Of a stretch of 64,000 nucleotides of DNA, positions 38,948 through 48,641 are shown in pieces (within the stretch, counting starts at the first letter, position 1; the number at the start of each line of letters is the position of its first letter). The stretch comes from Motiliproteus sp. SC1-56 (lineage in GTDB: Bacteria > Pseudomonadota > Gammaproteobacteria > Pseudomonadales > Balneatricaceae): positions 124,001 to 188,000 of the forward strand of contig NZ_JAEMGS010000008.1 of the NCBI RefSeq assembly GCF_017309075.1. The letters are read 5' to 3'. Below the pieces are notes generated by a model. That model had not been told where the DNA came from, made no database searches, and saw only the letters and a program-made list of their open reading frames with translations. Made by a program: the position numbers and the translations under genes.

Positions 38948-39883
38948 TCAGGCAATCTTCTCAGCGACCCGCATAATGGCGCTGCGCGAGCGCACGTTGC
39001 CCGCCACTTCGCCTTCAGTCGCTTTAACCGGCTTGCCCAGCGACTTAAGCCGCTGGTTCAGCATGGATTGAGGAACCGGCAAACCCGGGGGTACTTCTTC
39101 ACCGCGCACGTGCTTGCGTATAAAGCGCTTGACGATCCGATCCTCCAACGAGTGAAAGCTGATGACCACCAGGCGCCCTCCCACCTTGAGCACCTCCAAC
39201 GCCTGATCCAGGCAGGCCGTCAGATCATCAAGTTCCCGGTTGATATGGATACGAATTGCCTGAAACGCCCGAGTTGCCGGGTGTTTACCCTTTTCCCACT
39301 TAGGATTCGCCTTGGCCACGATCTCGGCCAGCTGGCGTGTGGTTTCAATCGGCGCCTGCTGGCGCTCGCTGACGATGGCGCGAGCCATACGCCGGCTAAA
39401 GCGCTCTTCCCCCAACGTGAACAGCACGTCAGCGATCTCCTTTTCACCGGCACGGGCCAGCCACTCGGCGGCGCTCTCCCCCACCTCGGGGTTCATGCGC
39501 ATATCCAGAGGGCCGTCATTGAGAAAGCTGAAACCGCGCTCGGGATTGTCCAGCTGCGGCGAGGAAACCCCCAAGTCCAGCATGACCCCGTCGACCTGGC
39601 CCAGCAGGCCGCGTGCGGCCACCAGCTGTTCCATTTCGGCAAAAGAGCCGTGAGCGATGCTGAAGCGAGCATCCTCGCCGGCGAGCTTACGCCCCTCGAG
39701 CACCGCATCAGGATCCTTGTCGATCCCCAGCAGTGCCCCCTCTCGCCCCAGTTGCGACAGGAGCAGGCGCGAGTGACCACCACGACCAAAAGTGCCGTCG
39801 ATATAGAAACCGTCCGGGTCCACCAGGACCTGCTCGACCGCCTCCTGCAACAGCACCGTGATGTGATTGAACGCCTCGCTCAT
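38948..39883 (-). CDS. rsmH: 16S rRNA (cytosine1402-N4)-methyltransferase
   Basis: This 311-residue SAM-dependent methyltransferase is also called Mra[15 protein letters not shown] opens the protein, [14 protein letters not shown] is the SAM loop, and [25 protein letters not shown] and [14 protein letters not shown] are all characteristic. The ATG at 39883 is chosen because the family starts there; a 38-codon upstream extension would run into mraZ. RsmH and RsmI (41057-41893) modify the same 16S nucleotide, C1402, at the N4 and 2'-O positions. Confidence 0.97.
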   Translation of the reverse strand: MSEAFNHITVLLQEAVEQVLVDPDGFYIDGTFGRGGHSRLLLSQLGREGALLGIDKDPDAVLEGRKLAGEDARFSIAHGSFAEMEQLVAARGLLGQVDGVMLDLGVSSPQLDNPERGFSFLNDGPLDMRMNPEVGESAAEWLARAGEKEIADVLFTLGEERFSRRMARAIVSERQQAPIETTRQLAEIVAKANPKWEKGKHPATRAFQAIRIHINRELDDLTACLDQALEVLKVGGRLVVISFHSLEDRIVKRFIRKHVRGEEVPPGLPVPQSMLNQRLKSLGKPVKATEGEVAGNVRSRSAIMRVAEKIA

Positions 39884-39893
39884 CGGGACCGTC

Positions 39894-40346
39894 CTAAAGT
39901 GACAATGTCTGAAGCTCTTCCGGCATCGCCCCCGCTTCCGCCTCGTCCAGGTAGGCATCGCGGGTCTCGATCCACAGAGCTTCACTCCAGATCTCAAACT
40001 TGCGCCCCTGCCCGAGGAGCACCACTTTTTTGTCCAGCTCCGCGTATTCGCGCAGCGGCGCCGGCAGCAGCAGCCGCCCGTTGCCGTCCATCTCCAGGTC
40101 CGTCGCGTGGCCGATCAGCAAGCGTTGAATCCGGCGCGTAGTGGCGTTGAAACTGGACAGGGCCTCGATTTTTTCCTGAATCACCTCCCACTCGGGGAGG
40201 GTATAAAGCAGCAGGCACTTGGCCTCGGTGTCAATGGTCGCAACCATCTGGCCGGCACAACTGCTGCTGATTCGCTCACGGTAGCGGGTGGGCATCGCCA
40301 TGCGCCCCTTGGCATCGAGATTGATGGGATTGACCCCTCGAAACAT
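39894..40346 (-). CDS. mraZ: Transcriptional regulator MraZ
   Basis: This 150-residue protein has two AbrB/SpoVT-like halves. The first begins [23 protein letters not shown], and the second has the matching [19 protein letters not shown]. MraZ is a ring-forming DNA-binding protein that represses its own operon in E. coli. It is the first gene of the dcw cluster, and its predicted operator lies over its promoter. Confidence 0.97.
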   Translation of the reverse strand: MFRGVNPINLDAKGRMAMPTRYRERISSSCAGQMVATIDTEAKCLLLYTLPEWEVIQEKIEALSSFNATTRRIQRLLIGHATDLEMDGNGRLLLPAPLREYAELDKKVVLLGQGRKFEIWSEALWIETRDAYLDEAEAGAMPEELQTLSL

Positions 40347-40367
40347 TGCCGCCGCTTCCCCAAAAAA

Positions 40368-40395
40368 CCACTTTTACCCACTTTTGCCCACTATA
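40368..40395 (-). promoter_or_regulatory. mraZ/dcw promoter -10 with adjacent MraZ operator boxes
   Basis: On the minus strand an extended -10 (TG-C-TATAGT, hexamer at 40390-40395) runs directly into GTGGGC-AAAA-GTGGGT-AAAA-GTGG (40368-40391). The three GTGG(G) boxes recur every 10 bases, matching the TGGGN direct repeats bound by MraZ in E. coli. The boxes cover the predicted transcription start, as expected for repression. Confidence 0.8.
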
Positions 40396-40417
40396 GCACA
40401 CCTGAAAACCAAGACTA

Positions 40418-40431
40418 CCACTTTTACCCAC
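40418..40431 (-). promoter_or_regulatory. Second, upstream pair of MraZ-type boxes
   Basis: GTGGGT-AAAA-GTGG occurs again 22-40 bases upstream of the -10, with the same 10-base phasing and identical spacer as the operator proper. It overlaps the -35 region. The stretch from here to rnpB (40432-40645) shows no gene. Confidence 0.6.
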
Positions 40432-40645
40432 CCTCAGCGGGCGCGCAAAGCCACAGGCCACGGGGTTATTAGCCACATGCATGAGGTTCAAAAAGAAAAC
40501 GACTGCAGCGCTGATCCATGTCATAAAAATCAACGATATGAGCACAAGGGCGAGAAAACGGCCGCCGAGATGAGCGGACCTGAACGTGAAAACAACTTAA
40601 GTAGCGCGCAACAAACTGGGCACACCAAAGAAAAGTGGGAATGGG

Positions 40646-41013
<368 letters not shown>

Positions 41014-41020
41014 GGCGCGA

Positions 41021-41049
41021 ATGTTACGCCCAAGCCTCACCCGTTACAA
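41021..41049 (-). promoter_or_regulatory. Promoter of rnpB
   Basis: TTGTAA (41044-41049), a 17-base spacer and TAACAT (41021-41026) lie seven bases before the predicted RNA 5' end at 41013. The hexamers are only moderate, but the distance to the mature 5' end is ideal. Confidence 0.55.
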
Positions 41050-41056
41050 GCCGTAC

Positions 41057-41893
41057 CTAGCCCTGCTCCTTCCAGGCCAGCGCCTGTTGATACAGCGGCT
41101 TCTTGCGCGCTCCGGTGATGGACGCAGTCAGGGCGGCGGCCTGCTTCAGGGGCAGCTCGGCCAGCAGTATCTTCAGAACCCGAAGCGACTCGTCATCAAG
41201 GGCACCGCGTTCGGCTTCGGGCGCCCCCTCCACCACCAGCACGAACTCGCCGCGCCGCTGGTTGGCGTCCTCATCCATCCAGGCCAGCAGCTCGCCCACC
41301 GGCGCCCCCCGAATGGTCTCGAAGGTCTTGGTTAACTCCCGGGCAATGACCAGGTAGCGATCGTCCCCAAAACAGTCGCGAATCGCCTCAAGCGCATCCC
41401 GAATGCGATGCGGAGACTCGTAAAACACCAGCGTACGGGTCTCCGCCGCCAGCGCTTCCAACCGCGCCAGCCGCGCCTGCGGTTTGGCAGGCAGAAAACC
41501 CTCGAACACAAAGCGGTCGGTGGCCACCCCCGAGGCGCTCAGGGCCGCCACCAGCGCACAGGCGCCCGGCACCGGCACCACCGTCACACCCGCCTCGCGG
41601 GCCGCCCTCACCAGGTGAAAACCGGGATCCGATATCAGCGGGGTGCCGGCATCGGAGATGAGGGCGATGTTTTCTCCCTCCAGCAAACGCTGTACTATTC
41701 TATCGGCCTGAGTTCGCTCATTATGGTCATGCACCGCCCACATAGGGGTTTCAATGCCGAAATGGTTCAGCAAGCGACCACTGTGACGGGTGTCTTCAGC
41801 GGCGATCAGGTCCGCCGCGCGCAACACATCCAGCGCCCGCGGGGTCATGTCGCCCAGGTTGCCGATGGGCGTAGAAACGATATAAAGACTCAT
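41057..41893 (-). CDS. rsmI: 16S rRNA (cytidine1402-2'-O)-methyltransferase
   Basis: This 278-residue tetrapyrrole-methylase-fold enzyme has the N-terminus [45 protein letters not shown] and VFYESPHRI, all standard for RsmI. It modifies C1402 together with RsmH. It is divergent from lpoA, with 50 bases between the starts. Confidence 0.97.
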   Translation of the reverse strand: MSLYIVSTPIGNLGDMTPRALDVLRAADLIAAEDTRHSGRLLNHFGIETPMWAVHDHNERTQADRIVQRLLEGENIALISDAGTPLISDPGFHLVRAAREAGVTVVPVPGACALVAALSASGVATDRFVFEGFLPAKPQARLARLEALAAETRTLVFYESPHRIRDALEAIRDCFGDDRYLVIARELTKTFETIRGAPVGELLAWMDEDANQRRGEFVLVVEGAPEAERGALDDESLRVLKILLAELPLKQAAALTASITGARKKPLYQQALAWKEQG

Positions 41894-41943
41894 AAGGCTA
41901 CAGATCCATCATCAAGCGCATTTTACAGGCACGTATCGATTCG

Positions 41944-43761
41944 ATGAGCACCCTCCGCCGCCCGCTGCTAATTGGCTCCGCGCTCTTTCTGCTTTTTATC
42001 CAGGGCTGTACCACGGCGCCACCCTCCCCTGAACCGGTGCCCGCCGAGACGCCGGGACAAGCACTGAGCGAAATCGAACAACTGTTACTGCAGGCTGAAA
42101 CCAGCACCCCGCTGGCCCGGGCGGAGTATACACTACTGGCCGCCGAGCGCCTCGCCGAAGAAGGCAGCTACACGCGCGCCTCCCGCGTGCTGGAGGGGCT
42201 CAACCCCATGTATCTCAATGATACCCAGCACCAGCGTTTAAACTTGCTGCGCGCGGAGCTGGCGCTGGCCAACGACGACCCCGAGGCCGCGCAGCGCTGG
42301 CTGGACCAGGTGCGCGCCGAGACGCTGAGTGAAGCACTCTATCAACGCTGGGCAGCGCTCCGCACCCAGACCCAGCTCCAGATCGGCGACGCCTCAACCG
42401 CGCTGAAAGCGCTGATCGCCCAGAGCGCCGGGCTAACCGAGGCCCAGCAGGCCGAGCTGCATCCGCAAATCTGGGCCGCCGTTCAAGGGCTCGACGATGA
42501 GACCCTGAAGAACCTGGCCGCCGATCCGAGCAACGACTACCTGTTACAAGGCTGGCTCGACCTGGGCCTGGTGACCCGACAGGGAGACCGCGACATACAG
42601 GCGCGCAACCAGGCCCTGGAAAACTGGTTGACCCTGTGGAACCTGCATCCCGCCGCAACGACGCTGCCGCCGCAACTGGAGCAGCTGCGCCGCCTCCGCC
42701 CCGACGGGATCACCCACCTCGCCGTACTCCTCCCCCAGAGCGGACGCCTGGCCACACCGGCCCGCGCCGTGGTCGAAGGCATTATGGCGGCCCATTACCA
42801 GCGTCGGGAGGAAGGCCGCCCGTTGCCACGCCTGAGCTTTTATGACAGCCAGGCGATCGACGATCTGGCCGCCTTTTACCAGAGCGCCCAGGGAGCCGGC
42901 GTCGAGCTGGTGATCGGCCCCCTCGACAAAGAGCTGATGAGTCAGCTGATTCCCAAGACCATCATGCCCATCCCCACCCTGGCGCTCAATTATGCCGAGC
43001 AGGACACGGGAGCCCTCGATCTTTACCAACTGGGACTGAGCGGCGAGGACGAGGCCCGCCAGGCGGCGCGCCGGGCTTGGAACGACGGTCACCGCATCGC
43101 CCTGAGCCTGACTCCGGACACCGACTGGGGCCGCCGTATCGCGGACGCCTTTGAGCAGCAGTGGCGCCTGCTCGGAGGAACCCTGGCCGCCGAGGAGCGC
43201 TTCGCCGGGAACGACTTCTCGGAGAAGGTCAGCCGGCTACTGAGCGTCGACCGCAGCGAGACCCGCGCCCAGACCCTGCTGCAGATGGTCACCGAGCCCT
43301 TTGAATTCGAAACCCGCCGACGCCAGGATGCCGACTTTCTGTTCCTGAGCGCCCTGATCGCTGAGGCCCGCCAGATCAAACCCACCCTGGCCTTCCATTA
43401 CGCCGGGCGCCTGCCGGTCTACGCCACCTCCCACGTCTTCGACGGCGAGCCTGCTCCCCTCAAAAACCAGGACCTGGACGGCATCCGCTTTGCCGATACG
43501 CCCTGGATCCTGAACAACGACAACCCGCTGCGCGCCTCGCTACTGCGGCACCGGGACAACGCCCGCAGCCGCTTTGGCAAGCTTTACGCCCTTGGCGCCG
43601 ACGCCTACCGAGTCGCCCCCTACCTCAACCAGCTGCAGGCCCTGCCGGACAGCTACCTACAGGGGCAGACCGGGCGACTGCAGGTCGACCCCCAGGGGCG
43701 CCTCAGCCGGGAGCTGGACTGGGCCCTGTTCCGCGACGGGAAGGTGCGGAGACTCAATTGA
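41944..43761 (+). CDS. lpoA: Outer-membrane lipoprotein activator of PBP1A
   Basis: This 605-residue lipoprotein has a basic N-terminus and hydrophobic stretch ending in the lipobox FIQGC with Cys22. An N-terminal TPR-like helical region (about residues 45-250) is followed by a periplasmic-binding-protein-like domain from about HLAVLLPQSGR onward. LpoA spans the periplasm to stimulate PBP1A. It overlaps the yraN start, and the lpoA-yraN-diaA-dolP order is conserved. Confidence 0.93.
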   Translation: MSTLRRPLLIGSALFLLFIQGCTTAPPSPEPVPAETPGQALSEIEQLLLQAETSTPLARAEYTLLAAERLAEEGSYTRASRVLEGLNPMYLNDTQHQRLNLLRAELALANDDPEAAQRWLDQVRAETLSEALYQRWAALRTQTQLQIGDASTALKALIAQSAGLTEAQQAELHPQIWAAVQGLDDETLKNLAADPSNDYLLQGWLDLGLVTRQGDRDIQARNQALENWLTLWNLHPAATTLPPQLEQLRRLRPDGITHLAVLLPQSGRLATPARAVVEGIMAAHYQRREEGRPLPRLSFYDSQAIDDLAAFYQSAQGAGVELVIGPLDKELMSQLIPKTIMPIPTLALNYAEQDTGALDLYQLGLSGEDEARQAARRAWNDGHRIALSLTPDTDWGRRIADAFEQQWRLLGGTLAAEERFAGNDFSEKVSRLLSVDRSETRAQTLLQMVTEPFEFETRRRQDADFLFLSALIAEARQIKPTLAFHYAGRLPVYATSHVFDGEPAPLKNQDLDGIRFADTPWILNNDNPLRASLLRHRDNARSRFGKLYALGADAYRVAPYLNQLQALPDSYLQGQTGRLQVDPQGRLSRELDWALFRDGKVRRLN

Positions 43762-44114
43762 GCATCACCCGCGGCGCGGAGGTGGAAGCACAGGCGCTGG
43801 CCTTTCTGGAACGGCAGGGTGCCCGGCTGGTCAGCCGCAATTACCGGGCCCGGGGCGGCGAGATCGACCTCATCGTCATCCTCGAACAGGTACTCGTGTT
43901 CGTCGAGGTGCGGTTTCGAAGCAATTCGCGCTATGACAACGCAGCCGAGTCTGTGGACTACCGCAAGCAACAGCGACTGGCGCTCACCGCCCAGCGCTTC
44001 TTACAGGACCGCCCCGACCTTCAGGACACCCCCTGCCGCTTCGATGTATTGGCTTGCCACCCGGAGGCCGGTAAAGTGCAGACTCACTGGATAATCGACG
44101 CCTTCCAACCCTGA
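43758..44114 (+). CDS. yraN: YraN/UPF0102 family nuclease-fold protein
   Basis: This 118-residue protein has the UPF0102 pattern G...E..A..FL...G..L..RNYR-RGGEIDLI, then VFVEVRFR, which is the D-x-E-V-K/R-like arrangement of Holliday-resolvase-related nucleases. The substrate is not established. The start is a TTG at 43758 that overlaps the lpoA stop (TTGA), a likely coupling; no nearby ATG preserves the conserved N-terminus. Confidence 0.92.
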   Translation: MSITRGAEVEAQALAFLERQGARLVSRNYRARGGEIDLIVILEQVLVFVEVRFRSNSRYDNAAESVDYRKQQRLALTAQRFLQDRPDLQDTPCRFDVLACHPEAGKVQTHWIIDAFQP

Positions 44115-44128
44115 ACTTTGGAAAACCG

Positions 44129-44722
44129 ATGGAACTGCAAGACCGCATTATTGACCACTTTCACCAGAGCCTGGACCTCAAAGCCCACTGTATCGAGGAG
44201 TTCGGCCCTACCATCGAGGACGCCGGTCTGCTGCTCTTTCGCTGCCTGGTTTCAGAGAACAAAATCCTCTGCTGTGGCAACGGCAGCTCCGCCGCCCTCG
44301 CCCAGCTGTTCTCCTCCCTGATGCTCAACCGCTACCGGCAGGAGCGGCCAGGTCTTCCCGCCATGGCCCTCAACGGCGACAGCACCACCCTCAGCGCCAT
44401 CGCCGAGGACGGCAGCTTCAGCGAAATCTATTCCAAACAGATCCGAGCCCTGGGACAGCCCGGCGATGTGCTGCTGGCCCTCTCCCCGACCGGGCGCGCG
44501 GCCAGCCTGGTCCAGGCCGTCCAGGCGGCCCACGACCGGGAGATGACGGTCATCGCCCTGAGCGGAGACGACGGCGGCGGCATGACGGCCCTTCTCAACC
44601 CGGAGGACATCGAAATTTGCATCGACTCCCCTTCACCGGCCCTGGTCCATGAGGTACATTTGCTGATCATTCACGCCCTGTGCGACCTGATTGAATTCCA
44701 ACTTTTTGGCGGTATCGATTGA
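44129..44722 (+). CDS. diaA: DnaA initiator-associating SIS-domain protein
   Basis: This 197-residue single SIS-domain protein contains the motifs CCGNGSSAALAQLFSSLM and LALSPTGRAASLVQAV. In E. coli DiaA binds DnaA and promotes timely oriC initiation. It is related to the sedoheptulose isomerase GmhA, but the neighbours yraN and dolP identify it as DiaA. The stop overlaps the dolP ATG (TGATG). Confidence 0.92.
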   Translation: MELQDRIIDHFHQSLDLKAHCIEEFGPTIEDAGLLLFRCLVSENKILCCGNGSSAALAQLFSSLMLNRYRQERPGLPAMALNGDSTTLSAIAEDGSFSEIYSKQIRALGQPGDVLLALSPTGRAASLVQAVQAAHDREMTVIALSGDDGGGMTALLNPEDIEICIDSPSPALVHEVHLLIIHALCDLIEFQLFGGID

Positions 44723-45291
44723 TGAAATTCCCTTTAATTCTCGCAACGGCAGCCTGCCTGGTGCTCAGCGGCTGCGCCCAAGTTCTCACGGCAACCACCG
44801 AAGAACCCATTAAGGAAGACCCCACCCGGCGAACCACCGGCGCGCTCATCGACGACGAGCTGGTTGAGATCAAAGCCCTGGTCAACCTGGCCAAGGCCTC
44901 GCCGTCTCTGGAAAACGCGCACATTTCCGCCGTCAGCTTCAACGGCATCATGTTATTGGTAGGCCAGGTTCCCGACGCCCAGAGCCGCAAGCTTGCCGAG
45001 CAGGTGGTCAGCAAGCTGCACAAGATCCGCACGGTTCACAACGAGCTGGAGGTGGCCGGCCCCACCTCACAACTGGTGCGCACCAACGACACCTGGCTCA
45101 CCGGCAAGATCAAGACCGCCATGCTGGCCGACCGAGGCATTGAAGGCAGCCGCCTTAAGGTCGTGACCGAGAACGGCGTGGTCTACCTGATGGGACTGAC
45201 CACGCAGCGCGAGGCCGAACGCGCCGTTAACCTGGCCCGCCAGACCCAGGGGGTACAGAAAGTAGTGAAAATCTTCGAATACATTCGCTAA
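44722..45291 (+). CDS. dolP: BON-domain outer-membrane lipoprotein
   Basis: This 189-residue lipoprotein has a signal peptide ending in the lipobox VLSGC (Cys18). Two BON domains follow, each with the closing pattern of a hydrophobic strand and G-V (about residues 45-110 and 115-185). DolP (YraP) supports outer-membrane integrity and binds anionic phospholipid near division sites. It is last of the lpoA operon and is followed by a terminator. Confidence 0.92.
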   Translation: MKFPLILATAACLVLSGCAQVLTATTEEPIKEDPTRRTTGALIDDELVEIKALVNLAKASPSLENAHISAVSFNGIMLLVGQVPDAQSRKLAEQVVSKLHKIRTVHNELEVAGPTSQLVRTNDTWLTGKIKTAMLADRGIEGSRLKVVTENGVVYLMGLTTQREAERAVNLARQTQGVQKVVKIFEYIR

Positions 45292-45311
45292 CCCCCCCTT
45301 CAGCCCGATAC

Positions 45312-45347
45312 AAAAAGGCCGCCTTGGATTACCAACGCGGCCTTTTT
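45312..45347. terminator. Bidirectional terminator between dolP and sspB
   Basis: An 11-base stem with A5 on the left and T on the right (45312-45322 with 45337-45347) lies between two converging genes. The run of T on each strand makes it suitable for both transcripts. Confidence 0.9.
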
Positions 45348-45376
45348 TACAACCTTCTTACCACCGAGATTCAGCG

Positions 45377-45769
45377 CTACTTCACCACCTTCAGCGACGG
45401 GCGCGCCTTGCCACTCTGAGGCGGCTGCGGGGGCGCGGTGGTCGGCGGCTCGGGGGCACCCGGTTCACGCCCAAAGCTCATACCCTGCCCTGTCTCCTTG
45501 GCATAGATCGCCATCACAGCGATGATCGGCACGTGAACGCGCATGGGCACCCCGCCAAACCGGGCGCTGAACTCAACCGCCTCGTTGCTGATCAACAGGT
45601 CCTTGACCGCGGTCGATGATACGTTCAGCACAATCTGCCCGTCGCTGACATAGTCCTGGGGAACCTGAACGCCCTGAATACCCGCATCCACCACGATATA
45701 GGGGGTACTCAGGTTGTCGTTGATCCAGTCGTTCAGGGCTCGAATGAGATAAGGGCGGCTTGGAGTCAT
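45377..45769 (-). CDS. sspB: ClpXP adaptor / stringent starvation protein B
   Basis: This 130-residue adaptor delivers ssrA-tagged proteins to ClpXP. The substrate-binding domain opens with RPYLIRALNDWINDN and includes the FSARFGGV strand. A flexible Pro/Gln-rich linker leads to the ClpX-binding tail RPSLKVVK. sspA lies upstream, but a terminator between them suggests at least partly separate expression. Confidence 0.96.
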   Translation of the reverse strand: MTPSRPYLIRALNDWINDNLSTPYIVVDAGIQGVQVPQDYVSDGQIVLNVSSTAVKDLLISNEAVEFSARFGGVPMRVHVPIIAVMAIYAKETGQGMSFGREPGAPEPPTTAPPQPPQSGKARPSLKVVK

Positions 45770-45906
45770 AGGTTTTTGCTGTTCCGCTTGTTCAATGGCG
45801 CAAGGATACCAGAGTTAGCCCCGAAGCTCCCCCGCCTCGTCGGGAGAACCCCCTGCCGCGGAGACCGGGCCAGCGCGCACACCTTTTCGCCCTCCCAGCG
45901 GCAAAC

Positions 45907-45935
45907 AAAAAAGGGGCGCCAGTGCACCCCTTTTT
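45907..45935 (-). terminator. Terminator after sspA
   Basis: On the minus strand a GGGGTGC...GCGCCCC stem (12 bases including the A/T tract) with a four-base loop ends in TTTTTT, 16 bases after the sspA stop. Confidence 0.87.
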
Positions 45936-45950
45936 CAACCCTCTGTAAGC

Positions 45951-46577
45951 TTAGCGCATCTCGCGCTCCGCCTCGGACAGGGAAGCCTGGAACGAGTCGC
46001 GCTCGAACAGACGCTCCATGTAGGCGATCAACGGCTTGACCTGCGCCTCGGGCAGCTCAACCCCCAGCATCGGCAAGCGCCACAGGATCGGCGCCATGCA
46101 GCAGTCCACCAGGGTAAACTCCTCGCTCATGAAGAACGGCTTCTCGGCGAAGATCGGCGCAATGGCCACCAACCCGTCGCGAAGCGCCTGGCGAGCGGCC
46201 GTCACTGCCTTCTCGTCATCACCGGCCAGAATGGTTTCAATCAGGCCGCACCAGTCCTTCTCGATACGGTGCATGAACAGACGGCTCTCGGCACGGGCCA
46301 CCGGGTAGACCGGCAACAACGGCGGGTGCGGGAAACGCTCGTCCAGATACTCCATCATGATATTGGGCTCATAGAGCACCAGATCACGGTCGATCAAGGT
46401 CGGCAGGCTGTTGTAGGGGTTAAGATCCGCCAGTTCCGCGGGCTTGCTGTCCGCGTCAACATCCAGGATTTCCACCGCCACTCCCTTCTCCGCCAGTACG
46501 ATGCGTACGCGGTGGCTGTAGTGATCCATACCATCGGAAAAGAAAGTCATTGAGGAACGTTTTGCCGTTACGCCCAT
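45951..46577 (-). CDS. sspA: Stringent starvation protein A (GST-fold regulator)
   Basis: This 208-residue protein has a glutathione-transferase fold without the catalytic residue. The N-terminus [26 protein letters not shown] is diagnostic of SspA, which binds RNA polymerase and alters transcription in stress. It is placed between petC and sspB, as in other gammaproteobacteria. Confidence 0.96.
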   Translation of the reverse strand: MGVTAKRSSMTFFSDGMDHYSHRVRIVLAEKGVAVEILDVDADSKPAELADLNPYNSLPTLIDRDLVLYEPNIMMEYLDERFPHPPLLPVYPVARAESRLFMHRIEKDWCGLIETILAGDDEKAVTAARQALRDGLVAIAPIFAEKPFFMSEEFTLVDCCMAPILWRLPMLGVELPEAQVKPLIAYMERLFERDSFQASLSEAEREMR

Positions 46578-46640
46578 TGGTATCCCCTTGGATATTTGCG
46601 CAATTTATCAAATGCGTACGCGGCCCTGAGGCCGCGCACG

Positions 46641-46666
46641 TCAAAATCAATGCCCCCGAGGGGGCA
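46641..46666 (-). terminator. Probable terminator of petABC
   Basis: An 8-base palindromic stem (TGCCCCCG with its complement, 46651-46666) is followed on the minus strand by TTGATTTT. The T-tract is interrupted, so termination may be partial and sspA could be read from petABC. Confidence 0.55.
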
Positions 46667-46673
46667 GACACTC

Positions 46674-47381
46674 TTAGTGAACGTCTTTCCAGTACTCTTT
46701 CTTCAGGGCATACGCCAGGAAGAACAGAATCACCAGGAAGCCGAGCACCCAGGGTGCGACCCGCTTTGCGATCAACGCAGAAGGCTCGCCCATGTACGTC
46801 ATGAAGTTGGTCAGGTCGTACATGGCCTGGTCGAACTCCTCGGGCGTCATGGAGCCCTTCTTGATCAGCTCGAACTCCTCGCAGTGCTCACCCTTACAGG
46901 CCTGGACACCCTGCATGGAAGCCAGCACGTTGGGCATACCCACATCCGGGAACACCTTGTTGTTGACACCCCAGGGACGGTTTTCGTCCACGTAGAAGCT
47001 CTTCAGGTAAGTGTAGATCCAAGCCCCGCCGCGCAGGCGCGCCTCGAGGGTCAGATCCGGCGGCGGCGCACCAAACCAGGCAGTGGCAGCCTCGGTGGGC
47101 ATCGCAATCGTCATCTGCTCACCGATCTTCTTGTCACCGACGATCAGGTGCTCTTCAACGTAGGCATTTTCCATGCCCAGGTCAGTGGCGGCGCGCTCGT
47201 AGCGCTGGTACTTGGCCGAGTGGCAGCCCATGCAGTTTTCGACGAACAGCTTCATGCCGTTCTGCAGGGACTCTTTGTCCTCCAGATTCGCCTCAAAGGG
47301 CAGCAGAGGTACTTTCGCGCCGGCCGCCATGACGGACATGGGCAGCGCGGCAAAAAGGATAGCGATCAATAGCTTTTTCAT
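46674..47381 (-). CDS. petC: Cytochrome c1 of the bc1 complex
   Basis: This 235-residue protein has a Sec signal peptide (residues 1-20). The heme c site is CMGCH (50-54), the axial methionine region lies around DVGMPNVL, and a C-terminal membrane anchor (about residues 205-227) is followed by a basic tail. It accepts electrons from the Rieske protein and passes them to cytochrome c. Its ATG overlaps the petB stop by one base (TAATG). Confidence 0.97.
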   Translation of the reverse strand: MKKLLIAILFAALPMSVMAAGAKVPLLPFEANLEDKESLQNGMKLFVENCMGCHSAKYQRYERAATDLGMENAYVEEHLIVGDKKIGEQMTIAMPTEAATAWFGAPPPDLTLEARLRGGAWIYTYLKSFYVDENRPWGVNNKVFPDVGMPNVLASMQGVQACKGEHCEEFELIKKGSMTPEEFDQAMYDLTNFMTYMGEPSALIAKRVAPWVLGFLVILFFLAYALKKEYWKDVH

Positions 47382-48640
47382 TAGCCTGTCACCCTCTCAG
47401 GAACCGGTTTAGTCTTCTCCATCTTGCTGTACCAAGGCATCGCCAGGAAAAAGACGAAGTACAGCGTGGTCGTGATCTGTGCCACCAGGGTGCGCCCAGG
47501 CGTGGAGGGCAGCGCGCCCAGAACACCCAGAATCACGAAGGAGACCGCAAAGACCACCAGCATCAGCTTGGAGATCATGCCCTTGTAGCGAATTGACTTA
47601 ACCGGGCTCTTGTCCAGCCAGGGCAGCACGAACAGGATAGCGATCGCAGCCCCCATCACCACGACACCCCAGAACTTGGCGTCCACACCGAACAACGGGT
47701 AGGTCACGGCGCGCAGCATGGCGTAGAAGGGCGTGAAGTACCACACGGGCGCGATGTGCTCGGGGGTCTTCAGCGGGTTAGCCGGCTCAAAGTTGGGCTT
47801 CTCCAGGAAGTAGCCACCGCCTTCGGGGAAGAAGAACACCACCAGCAGGAAGACGAAGAGGAAGACCACCACGCCGACAATGTCCTTGACGGTGTAGTAC
47901 GGGTGGAAAGGAATGCCGTCCAGGGGCACGCCGTTCTCGTCCTTCTTCTTCTTGATTTCGACGCCGTCGGGGTTGTTGGAACCCACTTCGTGCAGCGCCA
48001 GGATGTGCAGAACCACCAGCGCCAGCAGCACAATCGGCAGGGCGATCACGTGCAGGGCGAAGAAACGGTTCAGGGTGATGCCGGAGATCAGGTAGTCACC
48101 ACGGATCCACTGCTGCAGGTCTTCGCCGATCCAGGGAATGGCGCCGAACAGGGAGATGATCACCTGGGCACCCCAGTAGGACATCTGACCCCAGGGCAGC
48201 AGGTAGCCCATGAAGGCCTCGGCCATCAGGCAGAGGTAGATGGCCATACCGAAGATCCAGATCAGCTCGCGAGGATTCCGGTAGGAGCCGTACATCATGC
48301 CGCGGAACATGTGCAGGTAGACCACCACGAAGAAGGCCGAAGCCCCGGTGGAGTGGAGGTAACGCAGCAGCCAGCCCCACTCGACATCACGCATGATGTA
48401 CTCAACGGAGGCGAAGGCGCCTTCGGCAGAGGGGTTGTAGCTCATGGTCAGCCAGATACCGGTCAGGATCTGGTTGACCAGCACCAGCAGTGCCAGCGAG
48501 CCAAAGAAGTACCAGAAGTTGAAGTTCTTCGGGGCGTAATACTTGCTGAGGTGATCTTCCCACATCTGTGTAGCGGGGAAACGATCATCAATCCAGCGCA
48601 TCAGGCCCTTTTCGGCCTTGCTTCTATTTGGGTTTCCCAT
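47381..48640 (-). CDS. petB: Cytochrome b of the bc1 complex
   Basis: This 419-residue polytopic quinol-oxidising subunit has about eight membrane helices. Heme ligand histidines lie in YLHSTGASAFFVVVYLHMFRG and RFFALHVIALPIVLLALVVLHILALH, and GAIPWIGE and the PDWY-like PVWYFTPFYAMLR motif are present. The ATG at 48640 begins the conserved N-terminus, nine codons inside a longer frame that would overlap petA. It follows petA by one base. Confidence 0.97.
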   Translation of the reverse strand: MGNPNRSKAEKGLMRWIDDRFPATQMWEDHLSKYYAPKNFNFWYFFGSLALLVLVNQILTGIWLTMSYNPSAEGAFASVEYIMRDVEWGWLLRYLHSTGASAFFVVVYLHMFRGMMYGSYRNPRELIWIFGMAIYLCLMAEAFMGYLLPWGQMSYWGAQVIISLFGAIPWIGEDLQQWIRGDYLISGITLNRFFALHVIALPIVLLALVVLHILALHEVGSNNPDGVEIKKKKDENGVPLDGIPFHPYYTVKDIVGVVVFLFVFLLVVFFFPEGGGYFLEKPNFEPANPLKTPEHIAPVWYFTPFYAMLRAVTYPLFGVDAKFWGVVVMGAAIAILFVLPWLDKSPVKSIRYKGMISKLMLVVFAVSFVILGVLGALPSTPGRTLVAQITTTLYFVFFLAMPWYSKMEKTKPVPERVTG

Positions 48641-48641
48641 T

